Source: Kingdonia uniflora (lineage: Eukaryota; Streptophyta; Magnoliopsida; Ranunculales; Circaeasteraceae). From it: a stretch of 64,000 bases of DNA. Each line of letters opens with the position of its first letter. The stretch's first letter is position 1. The notes beneath the pieces are model-generated. The model was not told the origin of the DNA, made no database searches, and saw nothing but the letters and a program-made list of their open reading frames with translations. Position numbers and translations under genes: made by a program. Positions 35,576 through 48,390 of the stretch are shown here, one piece after another. Location: assembly GCA_014058105.1 (NCBI GenBank), contig JACGCM010001272.1:2852001-2916000 (forward strand). The letters are read 5' to 3'.

Positions 35576-36911
35576 GCAAAACAACTCAAATCACCAACTG
35601 AAATACAAGCGGTTTTCGAAAACCGATTTTTAGTAGTGACTCTTGTTAACGCCTTTTTTGTCCACCAATCCTAAAACCGCCTTTGTTTCTCTCTCCAACA
35701 AATCAATTGGAGTGGTTTTAGGGTTTTTTTGGAAAACCAAATTGTTTGTGGTTTTGGTAAACCACGTAAGAGATCAGAGAGTGGTTTTGGTAACAAGATC
35801 AAACGCGAGTTTGCCGGAATTTGGTTGAAAATTAACCCTCGATTTAACCTCGATTGGTGGTTTTGGTCAAACCCTAAAGGGGATTTTTTTTCTAGAGGAA
35901 AATAAAATTGTTGAATCTTGCCTTGTATGAACCAAACTTGGGTTAACCACGGTTAAAAGGTTATACTATTGTCCTTTATAAAGTTTTAATTCACGAAAAT
36001 ATCACTGGACTAGGTAGTCCCGGGAGTTTAATTATTTAGAGAGAGCGGAAGATATACTCTCCAATAGTGGGGATAGAATTGATAGATTTAAGTCTCTAAT
36101 AATCAAGTTGTTAGTACCATCCGTGTCTCGGATGTGCTTAAAATCATACATTTGTAGCATCGTTTTACACTAGTTTGCAGCCAATTAAGTTGCTCTACAC
36201 ATCAATTTTTTAGGCTAATTGTTCGTGTGCAGGGGTGCTTTGCTTGGGTGGTTTTACTTGACAATAGTTATTGGATATGCTTTCAAGATTTCATGCCTTA
36301 TATTGTGCATTTCTTGCACCTTTCAACCCATTCATGACCCGGTGGTTCGAAAATTTGTACATAACGGGTGTGTTGTGTAGGTTTATACATGTACAAAAAA
36401 AAATCAAAATCATTAGTGACACTAATTCTAAAACTCTTACAATTCTAGACTAGTATGAAATATATTCTTCACCGCCAACCACCAAAAAAATATCTTCATC
36501 TCTATTAATTCACTTTTTTTTATCTTCCTTCCTATAAACACTATAGTCACATGAACTTGTGAGCCGTTGTTGGTTTTTGGAGCTTTTAGCTTAACTGGAA
36601 TGGGCCACACTGCGATGATTGCATAATTTGGGGATCCCATTAGAAGATCAAGTGGGGTCCTAAGTGTTTGTCTTAATTGTTTAAAAATAAAATAAAAATG
36701 TTTGTCTTAATTATTAATTTTTAACACTGTGTCTATCTTAATTAAATTGAAATTTGTAGATTCATGCTCTGTTATAAAAAACATTTGACTAAAATTGACT
36801 CACGGTGGTTAACTACTGTAGACTATCTCCAGTATAGTATATGGTTAACAACTATAGGCTATCCCCGGTATATTTTGGTGTGTTACAAGTGTAGGATTGC
36901 TCCAATGGTAG
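35576..36911. other. BRM upstream region and intergenic DNA
   Basis: This should contain the BRM 5' UTR and promoter on the minus strand. The nearest 300 bases are T-rich on the plus strand with several TAGGGTTTT-like words. No TATA box position could be fixed. Beyond 36000 no gene is visible. Confidence 0.4.
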
Positions 36912-37083
36912 GGTAACACCTACCTGGAGATCTAGGGTTGAATTCTCAGCACTGGTGGGTTTTGAGATTGGTATTAAGCCCCGCGGTCTGGCCAATGGCC
37001 AGACACCTACCTAAGGTTCAGGGTTCGATTCTCACCACCGGTGGGTTTCGAGCTTGGTATTAAGTCCCGCGGTCTGGCCAATT
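36912..37083 (+). repeat. 86-bp tandem duplication with tRNA-promoter-like (B-box) words
   Basis: Two copies of about 86 bases follow each other, each with ACACCTACCT, then AGGGTTGAATTCT or AGGGTTCGATTCT, then GGTGGGTTT and TTGGTATTAAG with CCGCGGTCTGGCC. GGTTCGATTC resembles a pol III B-box, so a tRNA-derived SINE fragment is possible. No poly-A or target duplication was identified. Confidence 0.5.
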
Positions 37084-37154
37084 GCCTATATTAGTGCATG
37101 ATCATACAGTTGAATGAGTAAGAAAATTGTGCGTACTCATAAATAAGTTGAAAG

Positions 37155-37611
37155 TGTTGGATAATAATGGATACTCTATCAGTTAATCAAAGAACAAGAT
37201 GATTGAGAGAAGAGTAGGGATATTTTATTGAAGAATAATAACTCGTTGTATACTCAGAGGTTTTGCGTTATGTGTTACAAAGGATAACCCAATATGAGGT
37301 TATCTATATCTACTCAAACTCTCCCCATAAACCCTAATGGTATATGGGCTTGGGATATCCCAACCCAGTTAGGTTCCCACCTTGGGCTGGACCCAACTCC
37401 TAATACTCCCCATTGGGGGTATTCCATACCAGGACGAATTGCTTCATCAAAACCCCATTGGGCAAAAAGTTGTGCAAGGAAATAGTACAATCATTTGCCT
37501 CGTATGGGTTGTGGACGCTATACGTTGCCTCGTCAAAACCTTTTAGGATAAAAAATGTACTATCAGGAAAAAAAATACAACACGCATGTGTCAATGTCAG
37601 GTAGAGACTAC
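37155..37611 (-). repeat. 3' LTR of copia C (left end)
   Basis: It starts TGTTGGATAATAATGG at 37155. On the minus strand it is preceded by a purine-rich tract (ATTAGGGGGAG, about 37612-37622). About 150 bases match the right LTR; the remainder has no counterpart there because the right LTR is truncated. Confidence 0.65.
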
Positions 37612-37699
37612 TCCCCCTAATGTCGATCTCCCCCGAGATGTATCTCCCTGAGATATTGATAAATAAAATTTTTGCATGCCGATTCTGTGTACCAGCTGC

Positions 37700-38340
37700 T
37701 TGAAAGTAAGTGGTGCAAGAATCTTCGTGAATAGGTTTGCAAAGTTATCTTCTAAAATATCTTGAATAACGTCAATCTTAATCGCCTTTTATAATTCATA
37801 AGGATGGAATGGCTTCTGTGAAATTTGCTTTATTCTATCGCCATTGATAAAATCGTCATTGACTTGAATGATGCAAGTCAAGTTGTCTTCATACATAGTA
37901 GATGTTTTATCTTGGATAAAACATGCCACAATCTTCAGTTTCTATGATGTATCTTGGAGTGCAACCATCATTTTTTGCCAGCTTCATGAAGTGCAAGAAT
38001 CTCCTCGTGGTTCGTAGATGTAACTACCGCCATCTGCTTCATCGATCTCCAAGACTTTTTATGTATCCTCGTACATAAACACATAATCCATCTGACAATG
38101 GCATCTATGTGCGTTAGACAAGTATTTTGTATCAGCGTACCCTATAATTTACCGTTTACTATTTCAAGTAGAATACCTCAGTCTTTCATACCGATCAAAT
38201 ACCTTAGAATATGCCTGATCTCAATCCAGTGCCTTTGGGTAGGAACATAACTATGGCAAGTCAAATAGTTTATTGCGAATGAGTCATTGGGTCTAGTATA
38301 CCCAACTAATTATAGCAAAGCACCTCCTAGCTATGGTGTC
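37700..38340 (-). pseudogene. copia C RNase H/RT C-terminal remnant
   Basis: Translated on the minus strand, the segment near 38330-38190 reads like the copia motif before RNase H, with VGYTRPNDSFAINYL and PTQRHWIEIRHILRYL. It then degrades toward the LTR. Stops and frame changes are frequent. Confidence 0.65.
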
Positions 38341-38687
38341 ACGGCCCTAGGAGTCCCCCCCTATTAGGAGGTGGAAGATGTCGTTGTCTACATCCAAGTG
38401 TTGGACGCACAATAAACGACTTAGCACCATGTGCTACATCCATACCAAAGTGTTAGATAACTCTTCTGATATATATATTGTTTGGTGTACGAGTTTGCCA
38501 CTAACAAGATGTTCGATCTGCAAATCGAGACACTACTTAATTTTTCAAGGTCTTTTATTTTTGAATTCCTTCCCAAGGTATTCGGCGGCTCTCGCAATCT
38601 CCCTCGGAGGTCTAATGATATACAAATCATTTAGTATACTGTTATGATGACACTGAAGCTAATTTATGTGTTCTAAATAAAAACGCA

Positions 38688-39032
38688 CACTACGTGAAAA
38701 ATGGTTATTAGCGACGTTTGTTTACAACCATTAACAACTCTTTTAAATGTCATTAAATCCATTAAGTTTCGACATATAAAGGTGACACAAATGAACGAAA
38801 TATGTCGTATTTAGTTGTAAGTGTCGATTTGATTTATGACATTTTAATCTGACGTAAATGAATACTTTAGCGACTCTTTTATATGTCGTTTTAGAAATTT
38901 TGTTTTTGAAACCACAATTTGCTTCCAATTTCACGCAAATCAAGTACCTAGCCACTACTCTCTATCTCCTTAAAATTCTTTTTTCCCCATGAACTTGGAT
39001 TTCTAAATGAAAGAAGTAGAATCCTCTCTGCT

Positions 39033-39070
<38 letters not shown>

Positions 39071-41725
39071 TATGGTTTTCACGAAACCCTTGTTTTTGAT
39101 TATGATTCGAAGCGACATAGATCTTGTTTGATCTTTTAACCTATCTCCAGGTATTTGTACATAGATTTGATGTTTATTTTTTATTTTTCACTGAATTGCA
39201 AAGATCGTCAAATACTTAATTGTTGTTTGATCTTCAAACCAACTCCATAGCCCGACTTCTGTAGCTCTAGTGTTGTTATTTAAGTTTAATTTGACACTTG
39301 ATTGAGCCGTAATTAGTGATAAGCCCTAAATCTTCAAACCAACTTATCAGATTTAACCATAATTGACACTTGATTATTGTTTACATGATTTTGTTGGGGA
39401 TTGTTTGGTGGTTTCTTGCTGTATGTATTGATGAAGGACAATATCATCATTGTAAGTTTTGTTTTGTTTTGGAATCAAGACCTTTTAGATGTGTTTGATG
39501 TTTTTGGGTTTGTGCATGTATGTTTATGGTGTACATGTAGGTGGGAATTCATTGAAGAAAATTTCCTTTTCTAATGCTCCCATTTATTTCTAGGCGAGCC
39601 TTGAATAAATTAATGTTAATGGGTTTATATATAGTTTATGAGTAAAAAGAAGTGTTAATGGTCTCAACTAACTGATTCTCCTATAGTTGAATCAGAACCA
39701 ACATAATTGTTATTGTTTACTGAAGTTGAATGAAACAAACGATCGTCATTTCCATGTAGCAGTGCATACAACCCTGAACTCCCTCCAGTGAAAGATACTA
39801 GGGAGAGTTGATATAACAACCAATAACATATACCAAGGAGAGTTGATTTTAATTGCTAAGAATGGATGACAAATCCACTCGTCTATCATAAAAATTTGGG
39901 ACTGTTCACTTTGGTATTGAAAATCATTTATCAGGTTACGCTAGCTAGTTAGGGACCTAATTTTCTTTTCAATACTCTATAAGATATGTTGATTCTTTGA
40001 ACTGGAAAATCAATTATGATCATGTAATCTGGAAGTACCCAGCTCAAACGGCAAAAGGTGTCCAGTTTGCTTTACATGAATGAATATGCATATTTTTATT
40101 CAAGCTTTTGGTTAAGATTTTTTACTTGTTTCTTATCTTGCCCTCTTCATGTATATCTTATTTATAATGCAAGTCTCCATCTTATTCAGTGGATCCCAGA
40201 GGTGGCTTGTTACTGGAGCTTCTGAAAGGGCATCTTCTCCACCTGCTCATCAGTACTTCTAGTGGAAAAAAAACAATAATTTAAGTCTTTGTGTAGCTTG
40301 CTTAAAGACAGGTAAATAATCTTTTGCCCCTAGCAAATTCTCTTACTAAATTAAGAAACTATCGAACTTCATAATTGCCTAAACAACGAGGTAAAGAGGG
40401 GCACCAACAGAGATTATTGAATCATTGTAAATGATTTCTTATTAGTCATATTTTAGCATGGTAGATGTTAATTACAATAAAGTTGCAAAACACGAGTGGT
40501 AAAACATAAACGAAGACAATATTGAAACTTAATAATCCCCGACCATCTTATGTGCCATATGCAAAAAACTGGAGTCGGTTACGAACTTGCTTAACTTTGA
40601 CTTAATTATGTTGTTATATTTGTATGCAACTTAATACACATATACTCCCTTGAATGTTGCTTGGCTATTCTTTCTCAAGGCTACTATATTTCCTGTCGAG
40701 TGTCGAGTGAGGGCAGTATGATTTTTTACACATGTCTTTTTTCATGTAATTTAGACTCGTGTCTTAGTGATGGGAATGTCTTGCATTTTAGTTTACAATC
40801 AAATATCAGGGTACTAGATAATTTTTTTACTATGTATCTAATACTTTATTGGATATCCATTTTTTGTTAATTAGACATCGATGTTGTGCTTGATCTAAAA
40901 ATCTTTTTTTTGCTTAGATTTGACTCTTATTTCTACATCTGTAGATTTTATGAGTGGAAAATAATGGATCTGCAATATCTATTTTGATCAAGGAAAACCT
41001 TTGGTGCTTGTAGCTCTATATGATTCATGGGGAAACTCGCAAGCTAAATTTAGACTATCGTTAAAATGATTTAAGCATTCTTTTTCTTTTACATTTGACT
41101 TTGTTTTCTCGCACATAACATCAAAATATATTGGGGGAACACACACACTAACGAATGAGTTAACAGATTGAGTACTATATTTTTTTTTGTTCCATAATAC
41201 CAAGTTTGTTGTACGTAACTCTATACTATTTGTTTACAATAGTTACTTTTTCATGTGATTTGACATTCTTTTTGATGGGTAATTAGCTCAAAATGGATCA
41301 AACGCTCAAATTCTTGAGAGGTTGATGGTTCAAATCCATCTAGTCCAAATTTTGAAATGTCTTGCATTTTTGTGGAACAACAACAAATGTATTTGTCGTA
41401 TATGTTGTTTTAAATGACATTTTCCTTTCTAAAATGACATAAAGAACGACAAATATAACTGTTGCATTTTCTTCTTAAAGAATGACATATATATTCGTCA
41501 TTAATGTCCAAATTAAAAGTCAAACCACGAAAAACACAACATTTATAACTGTCGGATTTTTATAAACAATGACATATTTATATGTTGTAAAAACACGGCA
41601 TTTATAATTGTCGTTATCAAAAACGACTCCATTTTTTGCGACAGTTGTTAACGACATAATATCCGTCGTTAATCTGGCATTAACGACATAAATATTTGTC
41701 GCAAATGGCCATTTTTTACGTAATG
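38688..41725. mobile_element. CACTA-type (En/Spm) DNA transposon without visible transposase
   Basis: The left end is CACTACGTGAAAAATGG and the right end, on the minus strand, is CATTACGTAAAAAATGG. The exact 3-bp duplication GCA flanks both (38685-38687 and 41726-41728). Subterminal regions are rich in short TGTCG/CGACA-type words in both orientations (38700-38900 and 41390-41710), as expected for CACTA elements. The 3-kb interior holds no transposase-like frame, so it should be non-autonomous. It contains a 32-base (CT)n run at 39037-39068. Confidence 0.88.
39037..39068 (+). repeat. (CT)16 microsatellite inside the CACTA element
   Basis: An uninterrupted CT run is followed by a stretch resembling a plant 5' UTR and first intron (pyrimidine-rich, then ATCTCCAG/GTATTTG at about 39145). 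No open frame of note follows. Confidence 0.8.
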
Positions 41726-41856
41726 GCATGGACATATAAGAATATTTGCAAAGTCTCCTACTTTCAAATACTCAATCAACTTACTATGTCTCATTGGACT
41801 TTTCCAGTTTTATTATATACACTCCTCGTGTGTTGGGCTTAATTACTTCCAGAAGC

Positions 41857-42051
41857 TTATGCCTCCCCATGTGGCTTCATGTGGATATCTATATCTAGTT
41901 TCTCATATAGATACGTAGTATTTATATCAGACGCATGCCTAGCTTGTCCTCGACAACTTGACAGACTAATCAGTATCGAAACTTTATAGTGTCCATAAAC
42001 GGATAATAGGTTTGCAATCGATTTCAGATCTCGTAAAGAATTCCAAGGCAA
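41857..42051 (-). pseudogene. copia C reverse transcriptase fragment
   Basis: The minus-strand frame ends with DINTTYLYEKLDIDIHMKPH, a degenerate form of the copia RT motif usually seen as DVVTAYLYGSLDxxIYMKxP. It lies just outside the CACTA element, and the RNase H side lies beyond the other end, which shows the transposon landed within RT. Confidence 0.65.
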
Positions 42052-45000
42052 CTAGACTTACCTTGACCAAATTATCTCTCTGAGTTAATCATGTTTCCGT
42101 ACCATTCCCACTTAGAACCGATAGGCTCTAGGTTATTATTTCATATTATACTAGCAAACTGAGCTCCACATGGATTCCAAACACCCACTTTCTCCAATGT
42201 ACAATAACACATAGTTATTTACAATAAGTGGTTTTGAATTCCCATCCTTGATGACGAGTACAACGTCGAATATGAATACCTTGTCGACAAGTCTCTACTG
42301 AACAACCCTATTTTGTGTTATTACAAACTTTTAATAGATCGATATCTTCTTATTATCATACGTATCTGCCACACCGGGCTAGTCTCGTAATGCATCAACT
42401 GATCGCGTAGCTACTATTGCCTCATCGATAGGTGGTTCCATCCTCAATGAACCGATTGCACCATTAGTCATATTTGTCTCTTATTTTGCAGCTCTCCGGC
42501 TCATAATACTTTCTTCCAATGGTGTTCTGTACTAAGCGCGAGCCTCAGATTCGTTTGCGGTACTAATTCCCCCAGAACGTTCAGCTGTGTAGGTATATTA
42601 CTTACATGTACATACACTTACGATACTTCAATAGTGCATATGAATGTGCATGACAATTTATTTGCGACCTATTAGAGATTTATAATTTGTTGAACCTTAT
42701 TGTCACTTAACTTATGTTAAAGGATCTAGATGAGACAACGATGACGTTTTCCAACTAATCTAGAAAACATGATCAATATTGATTGTCATATATCTTCCCA
42801 ATGTTGAGAATATCGTCTCATCAAAGTGACAATTATTTGCCCTGCAGTATATACGTCGCCAGTGGGTTTCTAATATCTAGTAATAGATGTGAATCATAAC
42901 CCACATAATACCAGGCTGATGAGCGACACCCAGTTACAGAACATCCAATTTCGACATCGACGAATATTTGTGATGGGCGACATCGTCGATGGGCGACACC
43001 GACCCAGTTACCAGTCATTTTTTGGGGGGGGGAATTGATGACTTGCTATGGGATGAACCCTAATCAGTGCTGCAGGAGCAAAAATACATATCCCACACAC
43101 TAGCCGGAAGTTGCGATCTTAATAACAGTGGCCTAACCATTATCCTAAATCGCTCGATTAGGTTCTCCGCCAATACCGAGTTGGGTATGGTATGGGGTAC
43201 TCACGATGTTCAATTATATATCCCATTTAGTGGTAAAAATATCATCAAAAATCTGTGAGTCCAACTTTCAAGCCTCCGTCAAGTCGCATTGATCAGCTTT
43301 GATCGGTTAATCCAGAAACTGAGTCTGCAATCGAATGATCTAAGTAAGAAGTCGTGTTAACGTTGCATTCTTAGATTTTAATAGTAGGCAAACATAAGAC
43401 CATCTCTAAGATGCGTCTATTATAACCATAAATACTCAAGTGGGCCATAATGTGGATGTACATGTCTTCATGGATACGTTTGGAGTTTGCTCATACTAAG
43501 ATAAAATAATGGACTTTCCTTGAAAGTAATCATTATACGTACACTGTAGGGATCTTTTCTCCTTTTAAGGAAGGTTGAGATGTAATCCCGACAATCCTCC
43601 TCACTATTCGACCCAGAGGAGTGTATTGGAAACTGTTCTAATAGCGTATTCTAACCTTTAGACATTGAGGGAATGCACAAAACCTTGCATGCCATTTTCT
43701 TCGATAGTCATTACGTGATAAACATTATCACGTATCTCCCTAAACTCAGTAAAATATGACTGGATTTACCAGTGTGTAAAGTAGACTAGATACCCCATAA
43801 TGTACCGTTAGGGAGTAATAGTGTGGCGCGCTCAATGCGTTCTATCAGGTTGGTCGTGCCAATGATATTCGTAACATTCCCGATGCACAAGGTTAGAGAC
43901 AAGAAATATGTTCATATCTCAAAAGGATCGAGTGCGTGATACTTATGTCTCTTTGACGTATGTCGCTACTCATCCGATCATCGGTAATGTTCATCGAGCA
44001 GACAGATCCATAGGCAGGTTGTATATAGTAGATCAACTATTATACATGAAATTTAACTACTTCCCAATAAATAAATTCGCAAACAAAAAATCAAAAGAAC
44101 AATCTCATAGATGGGATACCAAACTAGTGCATGTCACGAGAATTCTATTAAACTAACCAGTGAAGAGTTCCCAACTTAGTCAATGATAGTAATAATAAAG
44201 CAAAAGTACTATTGTATAACAAGTAAAGTTACTACTTGGCAATGCTTTCGAGGTGACATCATTCATCTACTGAGAATTTACTACTGTTTATTCTTAGAAG
44301 TTGATCCAAAGTTGTATTAATATCATGAGAGAAATCTATGGCCACAAACTCAGTCGTGGCGAGGTATGCGCTAGATGTGATAAGTTTGGGGATGATCTCT
44401 TTAGATCATCTAAGGTATTTTGCAATTCCGTGCCCAACTATCTCGTATCCATTTTTAGAATTCTTCATATTATATTTTAGTTAATTGGCGAACTTCTTGT
44501 TCCCCTTGTCTCAAGTTACTGATGGCTGGAATTTAATCCGGCTGTTGTTACCACCTCTCAACTCAGTTGTGACCCTGTCCACAACTTCACTTGTCACTAG
44601 GCCCAATATTGTGCAACCCTGATACGTGCTTACTCTCAGTAGGCATAACCTTGAGGTTCCTATCCATTAACTCATTGTTATGCACAAATTTTAGGAAAAC
44701 TGAAATTAGGTCTGCGTGCACAGTGATCTATCGAATATTATCTCGAAAGCGTAATATTTGAAGCGTACAAAATATAATAAAATATTCTCAATATCTCTAT
44801 TTACCTAAACTATTTCTCCATGTGAGATTATAGTGGAGTTGCACTGCCGAATAAAAATTCTACCGCAATATTGGGTAATCCATTATCAAGTCTTCCTGAA
44901 TATGGAGGCAAGGGTGCAAACAAAGTTCCTACTTTGTTATTTAGAGACTCATTGTTCTCAACAATAGTCTTTTCCAAATTCTGCAATAGCAGATGAATTT

Positions 45001-45219
45001 TAGTATCCATAGAGGTCAAGTTTATTGGTACCGAAATATAAATTACAGTATGGGAGGTACTCAATATTCTAAGTGTTGCCAACATCTATTATGCATGTAA
45101 ATCAATACTAGTAGGAGTACTTGATAAACATTTCTTGCATAAAGGCAATTTACAATGTTAAAGTTAGTGATTCTCAATCATTACTTGTAGGTAAACCTTG
45201 TTCATATTATATTTATTAC
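42052..45219 (-). other. degraded interior of copia C, not resolvable
   Basis: By position this should hold the RT N-terminus, integrase and gag of copia C. I found no motif I can defend. A minus-strand frame at 44828-45085 has a coiled-coil-like stretch (LLLQNLEKTIVENNESLNNK) but no family match. Confidence 0.3.
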
Positions 45220-45732
45220 TAGGTCTGTTTTCGGATCGGATCGGATCGAAAATGGGGGTAGTCGTAATTTTTCCAAATTTCTTTGGAATTGTAAAATCTG
45301 TTCCGATCCGATCTGATTTTTTTTCTTCTGGAAATCCGAAAATTATTCCAAATTCGGAAAAATTGGATTTTAATATGAATTTTCGGATTAAAAATTCGGT
45401 AAAAAAAAGGAAATTTAAGATAATATTTGTGAAATGTGTGAATATTTACCTTTTTTATATGCAAAATTAAACGTAATGTTCCCAAATCAAAATATCCAAC
45501 TCTTACTCATACAATAGTAACATCACCACATCTCTATATAACAATTTTTTATATTATTAAACTACAAAAAATACAAAAAATATTGAATAAGAATATTAAG
45601 AAAAATTGGATTTGTGGGTATTCGGAGTAATCGAATCGGAATTTGTTCGAAATAATCGGATTGGATCTTGTTCGGAAAAATCAGATCATAAATTGTAAAA
45701 AATCAAAAGTTCAGACAAAAGCTGTAGCCCTA
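45220..45732. mobile_element. hAT-like MITE in copia C
   Basis: The ends are TAGGTCTGTTTTCGG on the left and, on the minus strand from the right, TAGGGCTACAGCTTTTG. The flanking octamers TTTATTAC and CCTATTAC match at six of eight positions, like an aged 8-bp hAT duplication. The interior has repeated GGATCGGATCGG and CCGATCCGATC near the left and AATCGGATTGGATC near the right. The interior is AT-rich and non-coding. Confidence 0.5.
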
Positions 45733-46786
45733 CCTATTACTCATGAAGTCCTATTTAAGTGCATGATTTCCAATAATTACTTATGGTTCATAGTATATTG
45801 CGCAATGAGGTACATAATTTCCAATCATTATCTACAAGCGAACCATGTTCATGGTTTTATACTAATGAGATTCTATTAAGCGTCAAATCCTAATTTTACC
45901 CCATAAAATGGTGATCCCAATTTTACCTCGTAAAATAATGATCTTAACCTTAATGTGCATTTTAATAGTGTCTTAGCCAAGACAACTATTCAAAACTACT
46001 AAATGTTGTGTTTGTTATTCTAACAACTAGGGTGCTCTAAAACCTAAGTTCTATAAAGTTTGTATATTCTAGCCAAATTACCCATTTGCTACGAATATGA
46101 GGGGTATTAGATGTTTAGCTGACAAGTGGTCCCACCCCGAAGTCTGTTGGGTTCATAAGATAGGTAGATTATGTATATCTTTTAACTAACATTCTAGGGT
46201 ACTATAGGTTGTTATTAGTGCATATATACCTCTAATTGTTATCATATAACATCTAATTATATATAGATACGTAAAATTGGTTCCTCAGACACCAAAATTT
46301 TAAAAATAAGACTAGGTCAATTCTCAATTGAGCCCTAATTATTTGTCATTGATAATTAACTGTGATTTAGATATGACTCTCAGTCGTATTCTAAATTAGT
46401 CTTAGTCTCGTATTATCTGTGATCCCTGATCATGATAATTAGTATCTTAAGGGCATACCATTAATATCCTATTAGCTATCGTAAGATACTTAAATATGTA
46501 TTAATCCATGTACTTATATCACATATAAGTGAGTCAGATTTCCTATACGAAGCACCCGTTCCAAAAAAAATAAAATATATATATATATATTATTAATAAA
46601 AAATTTTAAAAAATAGGCCAATGGGGTAGGTCCAGTCAATAGGAATTTTTCAAAAAATATTTAACTTAATTTGACCAAAAAATGAGTTCTCTAGAGCCAA
46701 TTTAGTGTCTGAACTGGTCCTGGACCGATTTGGTTTGGTCTGCGTCAAGGCCTGAACCGGGTTGACCGGTTTGACCAAGTCAAACC

Positions 46787-47010
46787 ATGTGCCATGTATC
46801 CTTAAATCTGAACTGCCACGCATCATCATTCTGGACTGCCATGTGTCATAATTCTGAATTACCGCGCGTCACAGATTTGGACAGCCACGTGTCATACCAT
46901 GGTATCCCACTGTGTATACCACATTGCAGTTACTGCCACGTCAATATGATGGACCCCACTTGCCACGTCAACATGGCGCGTGTCATTGACACGTGTTACT
47001 GCCATGTCAA
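46787..47010 (+). repeat. cluster of GCCACGTGTCA-like words
   Basis: About eight degenerate copies of GCCACGTGTCA or GCCACGTCAACAT occur in 220 bases, some palindromic (CACGTG, TGACACGTGT). They are followed by TGACGTCA-type words (about 47060 and 47120). The region corresponds to the leader of copia C. Confidence 0.6.
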
Positions 47011-47529
47011 CATGGATCAGGTCTGATCCAGTCCAATTTTCAAAATTATATATGGATCTGATGACGTCATAAATAGGTATTATATATATTTTTCTAAATA
47101 ATTAAAAATAACCTAGATGACGTCAGCATGACCTAAATAAGTTTTTTTTTGCTGTGAACTGCCAGTTTCAACGCAAATTTTTCGACGATTGGGACATATC
47201 TCTCAGATGTGCCATATACCGATGTGATCGTTGTAGATTAGACTACGCAACAAAATTGATTGTGAGTCAATCAGATCTCTACGGTGATGGCTATTTTAGT
47301 TTGAAAGCAGTCTTTTATCAAAGGTTAAAATCACTAAAAATAGCCTATTTAATTTAGGATTTTATTTATTTATTTTTTAAAATTCAAATCATATATCATA
47401 GATCAAGCAAAAATTATATATAAATTCAAAATTTGTAAAGAATACCTCTCTACAGCGCAAAAATCCTAAAAAAATACTGATTTTGAGAGTTCTCTACCTA
47501 TCCCTTCTGATCCACTAGCTCGGCGTACT

Positions 47530-47615
47530 GATAACGTACTCTACCAGTTAATCAAAGAAACAAGATAATTGAGAGAAGAATAGAGATATTTTAGAAACAA
47601 GATAATTAAGAGAAG
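47530..47615 (-). repeat. right LTR of copia C, left piece, with a local duplication
   Basis: The LTR sequence from TGATAACGTACTC is followed by AAACAAGATAATTGAGAGAA, then GAATAGAGATATTTTA, and then a second partial copy AAACAAGATAATTAAGAGAA. After the latter the pararetrovirus-like insert begins. The LTR resumes at 53909. Confidence 0.65.
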
Positions 47616-47675
47616 GGGGGAAGGAACATTGATGAAACCAGCACATCTTCTAATTAGATCCTTCCCCCCTTTCAT

Positions 47676-47687
47676 TGGTATCAGAGC
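47676..47687 (+). promoter_or_regulatory. tRNA-Met primer-binding site
   Basis: TGGTATCAGAGC, followed by CATG, is the standard complement to the 3' end of plant initiator tRNA-Met. It marks position 1 of a pararetroviral genome by convention. Confidence 0.85.
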
Positions 47688-48141
47688 CATGTGTGGCTAA
47701 TCATATGGTTCGCGTAGGTATGATAAGTCTCGTATGAGAACCTAGGTATACCTTACTGTGTATCTTTATTCTTGGTAAAATATGTTTACTCAGTCTAGTC
47801 TAGTAATAGACGTAAGTATGTTTCCTGTAAATCTTCTATCTCTGTTTGAGATGTTTTTTCAGTCTAGTCTGGTGAGATAATTGGGTATGGTACGTCACCC
47901 AAGTTGCGTACGACGTTGTTGTCCCGGAAGTGGACGTTTAGCCGGTAAATCGTTGACAGACGTGTACTTCAGTCTTTTACTAAGACTATACTGTTACGAC
48001 ATCTTTGACAGAGAGAAAAGACCAACAATAACTATACTAATATCTCTTACTAAGATTATACAGTTTACATAATTTTATCAGACCACCAAGGTTAGCAGTA
48101 AGGATTATACTAAAGTTCCTATATGGGATCTACATATCTAT

Positions 48142-48390
48142 GTGATCCATACCTCACATATGGACTTAAGCCCTAACTCGGTAATTCGCCAGTTTATCTG
48201 GGATGAATTCAGAACTACCAGAAATGATATCTTCAGAAGATGGTATCATCAGAATTTTACCGAAGAAAGATTACAACTTATTGAAGACATTTACTACCAT
48301 CAGATGGAACGTAGTCAAAAGATCACAGTCGTTTATGACTGGTTCGCAACTTGGTATAGTTGTCCTCAAACCAATCAGAATATAACATAA
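48142..48390 (+). CDS. N-terminal ORF of the pararetrovirus-like copy
   Basis: This 82-residue frame begins MIHTSHMDLSPNSV and contains FIWDEFRTTRNDIFRRWY. It may continue upstream without an ATG (reading through about 48090). It is followed by three short repeats of GCAGTCTCGTAACTGAGA (48405-48498) that separate it from the next frame. The function is unknown; by position it belongs to the N-terminal polyprotein, possibly a movement- or capsid-related region, but no diagnostic motif is visible. Confidence 0.45.
   Translation: MIHTSHMDLSPNSVIRQFIWDEFRTTRNDIFRRWYHQNFTEERLQLIEDIYYHQMERSQKITVVYDWFATWYSCPQTNQNIT

Noticed and set aside
44828..45085. minus-strand ORF with a coiled-coil-like segment
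   Set aside because: No family match; it is in the degraded interior of copia C and is listed only as part of that region.
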